NCBI RefSeq assembly: GCF_001625215.2
Contig: NC_030389.2
Coordinates: 40,475,454-40,539,453, forward strand
Direction: 5' to 3'
Length of the DNA stretch: 64,000 nt
From: Daucus carota subsp. sativus
Lineage: Eukaryota > Streptophyta > Magnoliopsida > Apiales > Apiaceae
The position numbers were made by a program, and so were the translations under genes. The notes under the pieces are model-generated. The model ran no database searches. It saw only the letters and a program-made list of their open reading frames with translations, and was not told where the DNA came from. This document shows positions 25,545 to 38,624 of this stretch, in pieces (the first letter of the stretch is position 1; each line of letters begins with the position of its first letter).

Positions 25545-26023
25545 TTCTGAAGTCACCAAATTTGAAGATTTTTCATTTAAAGATCTAAGTTTAGCTACCA
25601 AGAAGTTCCACAGAAAATATATGTTAGGGCAAGGTAGTTTTGGCTGTGTTTTTAAGGGTTGGGTTGATGAGACACGTTTGGGGAAGCTTCATATTTAATT
25701 CCCGGAACCTGTTAATCTCTGTAAAGAGATTAAATCAAGGGGTCCAAGGTTACGAGAAGTGGATGAAAGTACTACTTTACAAAACCTACTGTGTTTTATG
25801 CTGTTAATTTGAGTTTTATGTTTTACATTTCGCGTTTGATATTACAAGCTGGCTGAACAAGAACAACCCTTTGCACGTCTTGACTACAGGCAGAGATTAA
25901 TTTTCTGGGGAGATTTTCTCATCCGAATCTTCTAAAATTGATCGGATACTGCTTAGAAAAGGAGCATCTACTTCTAGTATATGAGTTTATCTCTCAGGGC
26001 AGCTTGGAAAAGCATATATTCGA
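25545..26023 (+). pseudogene. RLCK-VII N-lobe relic
   Basis: 25555-25660 reads FEDFSFKDLSLATKKFHRKY, then [19 protein letters not shown]: this relic keeps a canonical glycine loop, unlike the TK second domains. Frameshifts and stops follow (25695-25750) before ISVKRLNQGVQGYEKW. The second exon (about 25889-26023) is open: [20 protein letters not shown], then [15 protein letters not shown], with the family's phase-1 donor 'gagagtgag'. No further exons. It preserves a less degenerate version of the RLCK module. Confidence 0.78.
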
Positions 26024-26467
26024 GAGTGAGTTTCTCAATCTTATTAGCACTAATCCATTTTGAAGTATAAGAGCTTTACCCAGCCGGAAGTACAGAAGCA
26101 TTGCCCGGGTTTCTTAAGTTCGATTGTGGCTCGACGAGGACGTTGAGCAAGAGAGGGGATCAAATGGTTGTTCATCTGCCTTTATCTTTTGAGGCTCAAG
26201 CAGAAGCACGTTTATTTATGTTTTCTTGTATTAACCTTTTATCTCCGACGAGTGTTTATAACATCCCACATTGATTACATAAAGAGTATTTGGCCTTCTA
26301 TGAGCACAAGCAAAAAATATTAATTGAGAGAGAATACTATTTTAGAAGTATTGGTCAGTGTTGTAATAAAAACGCATTGAGCGGCCGCCTCAGAAGAATC
26401 GGATTTTGTACTAAGCTGACGATTAAATACTTTTGAAAATTAAGCGGATTAAGCGGTCAAAATGATA

Positions 26468-26718
26468 CTCCCTCCATCCCCCTGAGTAGTATACATTGGG
26501 GGACGGGGACGCGGCACGGACTTTAATGCTCTTGCAAAGTGTAGTTGTGCAATCTATTTTTAAAATTTTTCTTTTCTGAATTAAAGTTTAGATGTTATAT
26601 TTTTATACAGAAAAAGAAAATCTCAAAAATAAGTTACGGAACTATATTTTATAAGAGCATTGAAATGCGTGTCGAGCAGTTAAAAAGAAACGTATAGAAT
26701 TAAATGGGACAGAGGGAG
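26468..26718. mobile_element. Stowaway-like MITE
   Basis: Ends ctccctccatccccctgagt and complement ctccctctgtcccattta, flanked by TA (26466-26467, 26719-26720). Related to the copy at 55265. Confidence 0.85.
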
Positions 26719-27269
26719 TAGTTACTTACTAATTTTTTAATGTTAAAATATTAAATTTTTTTATAACATAAGTATAATTATATCAAAAATTAAAATATAT
26801 ATTTTATTAAAAATATTAGAAATTTGAATTTTTATCACAACATAATATTACTTTTAAATTTATTAATATTATACCAAATATTTTAATTATGATTTATTAA
26901 TTCACTTAAACATCTGTTATAGTATTGTTTAAGATTGAAGGTCCTTAGAAATGATTTGCGCTATTCCCGGTACTGATACAAATCATATTTGATTGCCCGC
27001 ATCCTTAATTTTTTTATTTTTTTTGAAATAGTATATATTACTAATTGTAAGACAAAAGTCCTGCAGGAAAAACTCTTTTTGTTTTGATAAATAATAAACC
27101 GGGTAAAATTAATGTCCACAAATCTAGGTATGGAAATGTCAAATTGTATTAGTCAGTCAACCGTGTATTGACTTTTCTCTGCTTCGCCCGTATACATGTG
27201 GTTGTCGAATTTCCCTAGAAAAATTAACTAAATGATTTACTTCAAGTCTTCAACAACCAACCTCTCTCC

Positions 27270-27870
27270 TATTCCTGGTACTAGTAGTACATAACTCCTC
27301 CGGTTTAGCCCAAACTATCTTGCTATAATATCATTGTTGTTTTTATTCTTGCTGTTTTCTTGTTCTTCTTGCAATGACAGAAGATTTAGCCTTTCTATAT
27401 GGATATACAATTGCTAGTTTGTAACATATCTACAAAATATTATCTCGTAATTATTTATATTATTGTCTAATTTATTTTTTTTTTTTGTCACATATTATTG
27501 TCTAATTTTCTAATTTATTATCATGCATGGGAATAGAATACAAATGTTACTATTAATCTGAAACACGGGAATCGGAGTTGGTAAAGACGCGTTATCGAGA
27601 TATATCAAGCCAAAATATTTTAGAGAGCCACAAAAACATGAAAGGAACGGTTGTTTTAATTGTGTATAGTAGTGTTCCTTTGGAATTACATGAAAGAGTT
27701 CGCCTTTTAATTCAATCCTGAGAGACATGGAGTATTATCAAGCAGCACCAGTTTTGATCCTCATCAGTTGGGAAACATCAAAAGTTAAGGTCCTTGTCAA
27801 GATCACAAGGAGATACAATTGAGTTGGCCCAGCAAGAGTGTGCAAAACATCGAGAGGACGGTTTGAACAA
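27270..27870 (+). pseudogene. KinA relic (5' end plus scrap of C-lobe)
   Basis: 27270-27415 matches the 5' flank and start of TK2 ('cctattcc', 'tagcccaa-ctatcttgctata') and reads [13 protein letters not shown] before homology breaks off. Further on, 27780-27870 reads SQGDTIELAQQECAKHRED, resembling the KinA C-lobe segment around [12 protein letters not shown]. Everything between is lost or replaced. Non-functional. Confidence 0.65.
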
Positions 27871-28062
27871 ACTTAAAAAAAGTGAATTTTAAAATAAAGA
27901 AGTTGATTAGAAATGAGAAGTAAATAAGTTAATAAAATGTTTGGAAAAGAAGTAGAAGGTCTTAGAGAAATGTTATTATTCTCAATTTTTTAAAAATGAG
28001 TCTACTTATTTACATAAACGCGTCAAGACTTCTGTTTTTCTGAAGCAAACGGGCGCTGAGTC
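27850..28062. repeat. Dispersed element, copy also at 52130
   Basis: Shares long strings with 52130-52350 ('gagaagtaaataagttaata', 'ggaaaagaagtagaag', 'ctacttatttacataaac'). Probably a MITE-type element. Exact ends not resolved. Confidence 0.55.
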
Positions 28063-28357
28063 CGGCTATTATTCTATCATATTATGAGTGGTCTGATTTC
28101 TAGCAGCTTCGCCAATGAAAACCTCGGCATTGGTTAGTGGTTACACCATGCATTTGTTCATTTATAAAATGTGCATGTCACCTCTCTCATTTTCGAAGGA
28201 ATGAACTATAGCTTGCACTTCTGCTGAAACTCTAAATACAAGATTCATCGAGTCATTAGAAATTCAACAGGAAAAGGCATTTGAATTATGTCTATTGCTA
28301 GTCAAGTTTCTTGCCTCACAGGCTGCATGAACTTTTATCATCGAATGTTGAGGGTGA

Positions 28358-28612
28358 ATGAGGCGGAACCAGCCCATTTTGGGGTGGGCTGTAGCCCGGT
28401 CCAAAAAAAGATTTCATAAAATTTTTATATACATCTGCTGGCTCTATATATTTTCAGCCCAAGTAGCCCAAAAATTTAAACAATCTCCACCAAACTAAAC
28501 GTATACACATGGTATTGTTTCTATTTTTCACACTTCACAGTTCCGATCGCACAATTAAAATTCTGCTCCGCCCAGCTCAGGTGAATTCTAAATCCTGGTT
28601 CCGCCCCGCTCA
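28358..28612. mobile_element. Possible small MITE
   Basis: Inverted ends ggcggaaccag and ctggttccgcc enclose about 255 bp without coding sequence. No convincing target duplication identified, so superfamily is left open. Confidence 0.4.
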
Positions 28613-29190
28613 CGTCCTTTTAATTAAGGGTCTTGCATGTGTTGTTAGACTTAAATCCGTCAGAGGCTGGTGAACTTCTTTCTATGAATATTGAGAGTGA
28701 AGAAAGGTCCAAACCGGCCGTATAATTTTCAAATCAACAGTAAAACTGATCAGAAATTATCGGTCCGTTATTATCATGTAACGTCCTCAAAATGACATCG
28801 TCTCTAACATAACTAACCAAGCATAATTGATCGATCGGTTTAAATTATTTTTTTTCATTGTCATTAAGTGTCTCAAGTACTCTTTCTGTTTCGATCCTCG
28901 CAGACCTCACAAATAATACTAGCTAGTAATGGCATTAATTCATAACAGAAATACTTTATTCATATAATTGCTTTAATGCCACAATAACAAACCTCTATTT
29001 CTAGAGGTCGAGAGGTTCCCCGATACTACATGCATATGTAAATGTTATTCATTCGCAGACAAAAAGCAAATGACCCATACTAGAATACAACAAAAATATC
29101 ATATTCGATCAACATATTTATAAAAACGCCAAAATTATCGTGCGCGCCATTATTTTACTTCATCTTCTTAAGTTGGCCTCCATCAGTGTC

Positions 29191-29375
29191 CTGCAAGACG
29201 TATATGAACTTTAGTAATATGGCATCCAGTTTGTATAATTACATTTTTGGACAAAGGATTCTATAATAAAACATGAAATGTTTTATGTTAGATAGGTATA
29301 GATATTATTAGATGTTAACTTCAAATTTAGTTCATTATACATTTTCATGACCCATGCATTAAGATTAACACGTAC
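29191..29375 (-). other. Intron in the extensin 3' untranslated region
   Basis: Downstream of the stop, a donor (ttaaag|gtacgtg) and an acceptor (cttgcag|gacactg) delimit 185 bp. From memory, an intron in the 3' non-coding region is a reported feature of the carrot extensin gene, which supports the assignment. Confidence 0.7.
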
Positions 29376-29392
29376 CTTTAAGGGAGATTTTA

Positions 29393-30307
29393 TTAGTAGT
29401 GGTGAGGAGGAGGAGGTGAAGTATAGGAGTAGTGATGTTTGGGTGGTGGTGGAGAGTAAACTGGTGGTGGAGGAGAGTGCATTGGTGGTGGCGGGGACTT
29501 GTACTTGTAAACTGGTGTTGGTGGTGGTGGAGAGTGCATTGGTGGTGGTGGAGACTTGTATTTGTAGACCGGTGTTGGTGGTGGTGGGGAATGCTCGGGT
29601 GGTGGTGGAGATTTATAAACTGGAGTTGGTGGTGGTGGAGACTTGTACTTGTAATGGTGTACTGGTGCGGGAGAATGCTTAGGTGGTGGTGGAGACTTGT
29701 ACTTGTAGACGGGTGTTGGAGGTGGTGGAGATTTATACTTGTAGACCGGTGTTGGTGGTGGTGGAGACTTGTACTTATAGTGATGTTCTGGTGCGGGAGA
29801 ATGCTTAGGTGGTGGTGGAGACTTGTACTTATAGTGATGTTCTGGTGCAGGAGAATGCTTAGGTGGTGGTGGAGATTTGTACTTATAAACCGGTGTTGGT
29901 GGTGGTGGAGACTTGTACTTATAATGATGCACTGGTGCGGGGGAATGCTTAGGTGGTGGTGGAGATTTATACTTGTAAACCGGTGTTGGTGGTGGTGGAG
30001 AATGTTTTGGCGGAGGTGGAGACTCAAAATGATAAGGCGTTGGAGGAGAATGCATAGGAGGTGGTGGAGACTTGTACTTGTAAACCGGTGTAGGTGGTGG
30101 TGGAGAATGTTTAGGCGGGGGCGGGGATTTGTAGTGGTAAGGCGGAGGAGGAGAATGCTCCGGGGGTGGAGGAGAATGCTCGGGAGGTGGTGGAGAGGAG
30201 TAAGAGTATTTAGCTGTGGTTTGTGAAGCCAAATTGAGGGACACCAATACTACAAGCAAAGACACAATGAGAGACCTCATTTTGGAGCCTCTAGCAATCC
30301 TTCCCAT
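29393..30307 (-). CDS. Extensin, hydroxyproline-rich cell-wall glycoprotein
   Basis: 304 residues from [20 protein letters not shown]; an ATG 15 bp further upstream is also in frame. The Leu/Val-rich N-terminus is a secretion signal ending about QTTA. The rest is tandem Ser-(Pro)4 blocks alternating with YKYK, HHYKYK, TPVYKYK and KHSP units, ending PPPPHHY. Ser-Pro4 is the hydroxylation and arabinosylation motif, and Tyr-x-Tyr motifs form isodityrosine cross-links, so the product is a structural wall protein. The order of blocks agrees with the carrot root extensin as remembered. A TATA box lies about 55 bp upstream and a 3'-UTR intron downstream. It has no evident functional tie to the surrounding kinase cluster. 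Antisense frames across it (Trp- and Val-rich) are shadows. Confidence 0.95.
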   Translation of the reverse strand: MGRIARGSKMRSLIVSLLVVLVSLNLASQTTAKYSYSSPPPPEHSPPPPEHSPPPPYHYKSPPPPKHSPPPPTPVYKYKSPPPPMHSPPTPYHFESPPPPKHSPPPPTPVYKYKSPPPPKHSPAPVHHYKYKSPPPPTPVYKYKSPPPPKHSPAPEHHYKYKSPPPPKHSPAPEHHYKYKSPPPPTPVYKYKSPPPPTPVYKYKSPPPPKHSPAPVHHYKYKSPPPPTPVYKSPPPPEHSPPPPTPVYKYKSPPPPMHSPPPPTPVYKYKSPPPPMHSPPPPVYSPPPPKHHYSYTSPPPPHHY

Positions 30308-30362
30308 GTTTACTACAACCAAAAGGCTTGTTGTGTTATGCTTTCAACTAAAACTTGGCCCT

Positions 30363-30372
30363 CTATTTATAG
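30363..30372 (-). promoter_or_regulatory. TATA box of the extensin gene
   Basis: On the minus strand the sequence is ctataaatag, followed by agggccaag, 56-65 bp upstream of the start codon. Position and sequence are typical for a plant TATA box. Confidence 0.75.
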
Positions 30373-30373
30373 C

Positions 30374-33300
30374 CTTGGTGATCTTTTCACCGTGACAGAT
30401 GATTTCAATAATGGGTAAAAAATGTTACTAAAATATATATAAATATTTGAAGAAGCCAACAACTCTGTTTCTTTTTTCCTTTTTTCTTTCTTTTTTCCGT
30501 CTGCAGAGGCCAACAAGTCAACAACTATATCTAAACATGTATTATCAGAATGAGAATTTTGATCATGATATTAACATCATTCGTTTGAAATGTCAAATGA
30601 GTTGTCGTATTTTCATGGCATAATTTTTACTTTTCAGAGTCGGTGTTTCTAATTGTGTTTTTTTTTTTCAGTGGCTGCAAGCAAATTGAACTATCTAGTA
30701 ATGTTTTGCTACTGCATTCACACACACGATATATAACACATGAAGTGTGTGGAGATTTTTAACATACGATTCTAGAAAAAATTAATAATTATTTTCCCTT
30801 TTCTAGTTTTGTTTATTCGTATTGACCTTTTTAGTTCTAACCTAAAATTTCTATTACGTCAAATAAAAAAAAAATCAATTATTAAAATGGATACATAGGG
30901 CATAGGGCATGCTTAGCGTATCACTTAATTAGTTCATTTAGTAACCGGTTTTATATCAGAGATAAACAAGGCCAAACTAGTACTCTAATCTAACTTTGAG
31001 TCTGTCAATAATGAATTCTCCCAACAATTAAGTCCTAATTAGCTTGGAGTATTTCCTTTTCCGGTTTGGGGGTAGGTACTTCAATATATCGACTTTTCAT
31101 GCAGATAATTTCTCCAGTTATCTACGGCCTGTTGCTCTCATTGTGCTAATATTTTCAAAAAACTTTAATACGTAGGAAAATGAAATTAACCTAACATTTA
31201 TAAATGTCATGTCCATACATGCAGCCACCATACATTTTTATTACTTACTCTACATTCTTGTATTCACGCGGTTAAGCTAGCTGACTACTCAGATCTCAAT
31301 AATTTTTATTATCATTTGTAGAAAACCATCACTACAAATTCAACTTTTTTATTTTAATTAATATAAATTCTTATTTTTGAAACATAATATAAATTCTTAT
31401 TATTTAAATACTAAAAACCAAGTATATATATATTACAATGACATAACACTTATCACTTCACAATCATTTCAATAATACTAAAATCAAAATTGAGCTCGAT
31501 CTGATAACTCAAATGACAGGTTTAAGATTTATTCTCTGTTTTTCCGAACGTTTGGGTTCGACTCCGACTCACCGAAATCAGCTAATTCACTTCACACCTC
31601 ACTTCATAAAACATACGCGGGCATGACAATTATCTGTACACAAGACATTTTCTTCTTTGCTGATAAAGTCTGGAAATTAAGTTTCACGTGCAATCTTATT
31701 TCCCCGCAGTTCGGCAGAAATCCAAAAACATTTTGAAATATCAGACCCAAATTTTAATATTTCGGGTTCTTCTTTTTCACATAAATATTTAAAGTCCAAT
31801 TCACTTGAGAATGCAAAACAACTTTATCATTTAAGCATATTCACAAAAACAAAAATAAACTTCAATCTCTTGCATGACAGCACTACTACAAAGACAATTA
31901 TGTATATATATTTCCTTTTATGTTTTTAACTGTATATTCAGACAGGTTGGCACACGTATTTCTTTCTTTTTACAACGTCAAAACACAAAAGTAACTTCTG
32001 GTAAATCATGAGAAAAAGTTAAAGTATTGTTCTTTTATCTTACATGCATGATTGATTAGCTGGTCAAATACTAACTAATCACCGTCTTGTTCACTAAAGT
32101 CAGACTTCTGAAAGATTGTTGTTCTGCAGAAAAATCGAATCAAAAATTTGACTCATGTTCTCGATGAAAAATCGTTTAAAATATTGCATGAATCATCTTT
32201 TTCTTCTTTTCAATTATTGTGTGTCTCGATGATTTTCTGCCAACTATCTTACAATATATGTATTAAAGGTTGCTAAAAATGTAGCAGGTAGATCTATAAC
32301 TTATTTGATACAATTAGATTATTTCAATCCAATCAAAAAATAGAGGATAGAGTGATAATTTATATTATTTGATAATTTATATTTTCATTCAAAAAAAGTT
32401 TATTCTCCTGGTATGATTGAAAAGATAAAATGATTGTAAATCCGAATTATCTATAACTTTTCCCTTACTAATTATTTTATTGATTTAGTAGATAGAGTGA
32501 TGAAATATTATAGATATTTAATTTTGGTTTACAACTAAGATAGATAAATAATTTTTGTTCTATTTATTTAAATTAGGATTTATTCGATTTTTGTGTATTT
32601 GGATGCAGGCATTGGATACGGGTTTCGGAACAAAGGAATCTGAGGATGGTTCTTGAAGATAGGTTTTATCTTTTTAATCGTTAAAATCTTATTTTCTAAA
32701 TTTTTATCGTTAAAATCTTATTTTCTAAATTTTTTGAGGACATCTTGCATGACCTCCTGTTGGAGAATAAATTTTGTTGAATGAAAAAATTCTCTTAATG
32801 CAGCTATTGTATTCGATACAATTTATTTATAGGTAGACCCTGAAAAAAAAATCATATTTTCCAAGTAAAGAACAGATTATTAGGAGTGACTTGCAAACCA
32901 TTTTGGCCTTTTCTGAGAAGCTGATTTTAAATTGAAATAGAGAATTCGTTACCTTATCTTTGCATCTATGGTCACAGAGACTTTTTTGTTCATAACTTTG
33001 TTCAAAGTTGAACAATATCGTGAAAAGAGGCCAGTTAATTAACACCGCTAAACACGGAGCATTGTTTATTGCATTACTATTTAGTATTTACTCGTAGTTG
33101 CCTCTAGAGTCTAGAAAATCCTCACTTCCTCCCTTTTTTCTGATAAAAGATCGATATTCTGTTACTTGGCTTTTAACATTTTAACAAAGATGTTGTAAAA
33201 AAAAAAAATCATTTTAACAAAGATGTAATTTTAATTGTTATAATTTTATTATTTTTTAATTTAAAGTATGTTACTGTATTAAGATTATTATTTCTTAAAA

Positions 33301-34071
33301 TGAAAAATAAATGGACTTTTATTTTTCCTCCTATTAATAATCAGGAAAAGAATGGAACCTTCCTTGGCAAGATCATCTCAGCTTTTTTACGAAATTTATA
33401 TTATTACTGTGAAATAATAGATCATATTCGTGTATAGGAAGAGAAAGCACGTGTTCCAGTTCTGTACCAGATAGTGAGCAATTTTATCAAATGTACCTAA
33501 CTTCATTTTATTTAATAATAAATTTGCTTGAAAACTTAAAATTTTCTGGTTCAACTTTATATCAAGTCATACTACTAAACTCGATTCATCTGGGAATAGG
33601 TTATGTGATAACATTTTTAATTCAACTGGTTTGAAAGAAGAAATAATTCGGCATCATAGAAGAAGTTGGTCGAAAAAGGGTACATTATCACGTCAACCTC
33701 AGACCATTTTGACAGAAAGAGCTGATGTATTAAAATGTATCCGATATGATATTTATGTGATAGGATAACGTATCTTTTTAGTTAAATGAGCAATATACGC
33801 TTTTCTTTTTTTTTTTCTTTTTCATTATATCATATGTTCACATCTATTTTAGAGATAAAATGTTATATTTTTAAAACAAAAAAAATGACAGTATATATTT
33901 GTAATAAAATCGGAAAGATCATATAACTGCAAATATTTATATTTTCTTTTTTGTAAAAGTGGCAATCTCCCAAAATTTTAATGCAACTTCTATACAGCTC
34001 TTCATAAAATTTCAACTCTTGAGGCCTATCAGAGGACTTCCCTTGTGATATTCTTCACAGTTTTCCGAATC
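30374..34071. other. Long AT-rich intergenic region
   Basis: Promoter-proximal sequence of the extensin gene, then 3 kb in which I find no gene or kinase relic. 32580-32790 contains a short internal duplication ('aaaatcttattttctaaatt' twice) and a stretch ('catcttgcatgacc', 'aataaattttgttgaatgaa') resembling 25170-25230. Confidence 0.45.
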
Positions 34072-37000
34072 TTAGAGTTGCTCTAGTACATTTACAACTT
34101 GGTTTGCATCAGGTCTTGATTTTGGATTCAGAGAAAGGCATTTAAGAGTGAGGGAAGAAACTCTCAGTGCTGCATCCACTGTATATTGACCTTGGATGTC
34201 TGCATCTATGACATCCATAATTTGAAACTCACTGGTAATGTACAGGTCATGTTGCCCTGTTAGAAGGGCCTGCTTGCTCGTATGATCAGCGTCACTCACA
34301 TTGGTAACAGGATCATGTTCGTGTTTAAGAATCTCGAATACAGATTTTCCTGTCAAAATTTCCACCAGAACACCTCCAAAGCTGAATATATCGCTTTTCA
34401 TTGATTGATGACCTTCACAATAAGAGATTGGCTTGGAATTAGAAGAGCTATAAACGAGATTAAGAGAATGAGAATATGTGAGTGAAACAAGTTATAAGTA
34501 AGCATGTGCATGATGAATATGGTTTCTCAATTAATAATATTGACGCGAGCAGAGCAGATTTCAAGCCATCATGATAATAACTGAGGCCATGGATAAAAAA
34601 TGTGAATCAATTTTGTTAAGGATAATTTCAACATATCTGCATTAAGTTGAACCTGTTTGGGCAATTTATTATGTTAAACAATAACCTGTTTCAACATATT
34701 CTGGAGCCATGTAACTATTTGTTCCCCGAATAGTTGTAGCAGAGACATGGGTTCTTTCAGGTTCTGGTCCGTCTTTTGCAAACTCAAAACCTGAGAGCTT
34801 TGCGTTAAATTTCTGTCAATTAGTAATAAAAAGGTTGGTAAGTAAATGCTGTAATTAAAATGGGAACACTAGATAACACTAAATTTTAACAGTCCAATGG
34901 TTTCACATACGGAATCAATTAGTATATTTCCTGTGTGGATATCACCGTGAACAACATATGCTTCTGGACTGTGAAGATATGCAAGAGCCTTTGCTGCACC
35001 AAGAGCAATACTTAGACGAAGATTCCAGGAGAGTGGTTGAAAGTAAGAAACCCCTGTTTCAATTGAATCCGGTAGCTACATCACAAATCAGTTGATATCA
35101 CAAGCATATATTACAAAATATAGGTCTCATGATTAAATTTTAAAACTGCCATGGCTCATAACTTCTGAAATGTTGCAGTAAATAAGAGTGGTTCCTTTGC
35201 AACACCATAGCATAGTTTCTGGTTTGTCAGTAAGAGAAATTTAATTTGGCTTGAGCTAATAAGATGGAGAAACTCACTCTTAGATAAATAGTCTCTTAAG
35301 CTTCTCTGAGGCATGAAGCCATGATATACAAGAAGTCGATGCTTCTTCTTTAAGCAGTAGCCTATCAATTTCACAAGATTAGGATGACAAAGTCTCCCCA
35401 GAATATTGATTTCATTCTGTGTCAAAGAGGTAACAAAGGTAACTCAGCCAGGTTAGTTAAAATTCGAACCAGCCAGTAATTCAGTCAGCTTAATGAAAAA
35501 GTTGGTACACAAAAAATAACAGGGAAAAAGCAGGGTATATAGTTAAAAGTTAATACTAACCAGCCAGTACTGCTCGTTACAGTTGGCATCATTGCGATCT
35601 GTCATCACCTTTACTGCAATACCCCGAACTTCAGTACCCAGTTTTGCTGCAGTGTTCTCATCAACCAAGCCGTTGTAAATAGGACCAGAAACAACATGGC
35701 CGACTTTACTGTTAGGATGGAAGTTGCTGGTAGCTATATTCAGATCATTGGGCGTGTAATGCTTTAAATTTGATGACTGTGGGATGACTGGCAGTGAACC
35801 ATTTTTTTAATCTTTATTGACTGCAAAAGGTTAATAAACTCATAAAACTGAATACTATAATCATTGCTAACTAAGGAGAACAAACCGTTATTGCAACAGG
35901 TTCTTGTCATATACTCATATAGACGGAGAGAAATAAAACTGTAGTGCATTTAAACTCTGGTAAATGCATGATCAGAAAAAACTGGTTTCTACTTTTAAAC
36001 ATTTAGACTGCTAAAATGACTGTTATGGCTTGCTCGGCTGCATAAAGTGAACCTGAAATTTCAGCAATGACTAAAATATATCAATTCCTAGTTCGACTCC
36101 GCTTTTAAGCTCATACCTTTTAATTACCAATAGTTAAGCTCAATAATTTAATTTATATATTAGGCCCCAATCTTATGAAGTAAGCCCTCATTACAAATAT
36201 CTCACTTAACCCATCACAGAAGGGGATTGCAGAGGAAGAGAATGAAGGTGGCCGGAAAAGTAAAGGCCCTGCTATGAAGAAGGGGTCACAGACTCACAAC
36301 TGTTATCAACATGTGCTCATGTGCACTAGTACTATAACCTCCATTGTTATTTATGGGTAAGGTCAATTCCAAGAAATCTATATACTCATTCACACATTTG
36401 TATCTGCTGAGACTAAAAATCCTCCAGATTTTCCTACAAGTGAGGGATATCTACAAGGGTAAGCCTAGCAGATATGAGATAACCTTCATTTTTGTAATGT
36501 TTTCTACTACATAAAGGAAGATTCTTGTTTGGAGAATTTACAAAATTGGGTTGTGGATTGATAACTTGCTATCTCAATATCTTAAGTCTTAATAATGTTA
36601 ACAAAGTTAATTTTACCTGACATGGCCCCGGCTGTAGCCGTAAGAAATGCAACAAATCTTTTTAGAGCAGAAGACTGTTTTTTCTGATGCCTGCTATTAG
36701 AAACATTCACCATTTCCTTTTCGGAATTTTCATACTTAGCCTCAGGTCCTGATAAATCTATGTCTTCATGATCGTCATCACTAGTCATAACCTCGGGTAA
36801 ATAATATTCAGTACTCTTTTCCTGCAGTGCCAAGGCAGATTCTAGACCGACCACAATCTCAGCCATAGTGGGACGATGCTTAGGTCCAAAATGTAAACAT
36901 TGGATTGCGACTTTTACATAAGCCTCTAGAGAATCAGAAAAGACATCCCCCTTTATTCTGTGATCAATTATCTGACCCAATATTCCTTCTTTGAAGCAGT

Positions 37001-37877
37001 GTTGCGCCCATCCAGCCAAACCCCTTTGCTCTTCACTGCGAGTCCTGTCCACTGCTGGCCTTCCACAAAAAACCTCAAACAGCACCACACCAAAGGAATA
37101 CACATCTGATCTCCACGTCAGTCTATGAGTTAAAAAATAATACGGATCAAAATAACCATAGGTGCCTTTGACATGAGTACTTACAAATGTAGTTGCCTGA
37201 TTTGCTAGACTTGTTTTAGATAATCCAAAATCCGAAATTTTAGCTTCCAGATTATCATCCAGCAGAATGTTCGTGGTCTTTACATCACGGTGTATAATTC
37301 TTTGCTTAATGCCTGTACCCGTGTGAAGGTAATGCAGTCCACGTGCTGCTCCGATGCAAATCTTGAGGCGCTGAACCCATGACAGTGATGGCCGAGATTT
37401 ATACAGATGATCAGCTAATGTGCCACCTGACATAAATTCATAAACAAGAATCATCTCATGACCTTCATCGCAATAACCAATTAGTGACACTAGATGGCTG
37501 TGACGAAGTTGGGAGAGCATCTCAATCTCAGTCCGGAACTCTGTCGATCCCTGTCTAGACATGGATTGTAACCGCTTTATGGCAACCACAGTAGGTCCAT
37601 TTTCAAAAGTACCCTTGTAAACCTTCCCGAACCCACCTTCTCCAATGACCAGTTCATCGCAGAAATTTGATGTCGCCTTTTGCATCTGATCAAGTGAGAA
37701 ACGATGACACAATCCTTGAAGAGACAATGATAAGAGCCCTTGGTTCTCCTCCACAAACTCAGCTTCTTGATCTTGTCGAAACTTATAAACCACACAGCTC
37801 AAGATAGTGATGAGAATAATCACACCATTTACAATGATGTTTGTATATCCGAATAAAAATTCCAAATCTTGTGTCAT
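34072..37877 (-). CDS. TK3: CrRLK1L-type kinase fused to RLCK-VII-like pseudokinase
   Basis: Proposed exons: 37877-36617, 35787-35561, 35416-35278, 35053-34911, 34812-34686, 34412-34072. They sum to 2238 nt (745 aa), all junctions in frame. Start [18 protein letters not shown]; a longer in-frame start exists at 37961. Membrane segment, then an intact KinA ([34 protein letters not shown]). The second domain starts [20 protein letters not shown]; that exon has no ATG before the kinase homology, which argues it is not an independent gene. The domain lacks the glycine loop ([12 protein letters not shown]), has HGDIHTGN for HRDxKxxN, and KLSGFEFAK for KLSDFGLAK. Three catalytic motifs are therefore broken. 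The fusion acceptor (ctgccag|tc) has a weak pyrimidine tract; a better-looking site 39 bp upstream would introduce a stop. Confidence 0.72.
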
Positions 37878-37892
37878 TGTAAATTTGTACCA

Positions 37893-38110
37893 CAACTGCA
37901 GGAAGACTATAAGTACTGTAAGACAATAAATTTTGTAACAACACTTGATCCAACCTCTCAATTCTTTAGAAAAATGAACAAGATAAAGGATTTATTTCAT
38001 GAATATCAAGCTGTGGTTGACTGACTTCTTTAGCTAGTGGAGGTCAACAACACACAAGAACCAAACTTTGTCCCGGAAACACTGAGTCAAACCTGAACTT
38101 AATTTTCTTT
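37893..38110. repeat. TK3 5' flank, duplicated at 39220-39400
   Basis: Shared text includes 'agaaaaatgaacaagata', 'atatcaagctgtggttgact' and 'ggaggtcaacaacacacaag'. The second copy abuts the 3' end of TK4. It marks a duplication breakpoint between modules. Confidence 0.8.
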
Positions 38111-38264
38111 CTCTAAATTTAGAAACTGAGACAAGTCAAATTTCTGACAGCTAGACCAATCTGTGGTTCAGAAAACATGCGTGGGAAGTGATCTCATGAT
38201 CTCCTAATTTAGAGGCAAACAAGGTACACAGGATTGCTATTGACTCATCAGTATTAAGTCCAAG

Positions 38265-38624
38265 CCTGTTTGGGTGAGCTTATGACTTATGACTTAACGT
38301 GATTTATGACTTAACGTGATTTATGTGATATAAGCTGAGAGATTAAAATGTCTGTTTGGGTAATTTTGACTTATTAATGACTTATGAGTTATTAAAAATA
38401 TAATAATAAAAATAAAAATGATTTATGTGTAACTTATGACTTAGGAGTAATTCTTATCAAAATTAAAATCAAAAAAATTTAGTTACCGCAAAAAGTACCT
38501 CAAACTAACTTCTGACTTTAAGTTAGTTTCTGGCTTATTTCATATTAAGCTGATTTCTGACTTATTACACAAACAGACATTTTTCAACTCAAAGCCAGAG
38601 ATGACTTCAAGCCCGGGCAAACAC
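38265..38624. mobile_element. hAT-like MITE, about 360 bp
   Basis: Imperfect inverted ends (cctgtttgggtgagctt and complement cgtgtttgcccgggctt), flanked by the near-duplicate gtccaag and ctccaag. The interior repeats 'gacttatgacttaa' phrases. No coding capacity. Confidence 0.55.

Noticed and set aside
29365-30027. His/Ser-rich minus-strand frame
   Set aside because: Alternative frame of the extensin repeats, with no signal peptide or known family.
29432-30226. Long Trp/Val-rich plus-strand frame (264 codons)
   Set aside because: Complement of the extensin's proline-rich repeat; composition is an artefact of the repeat.
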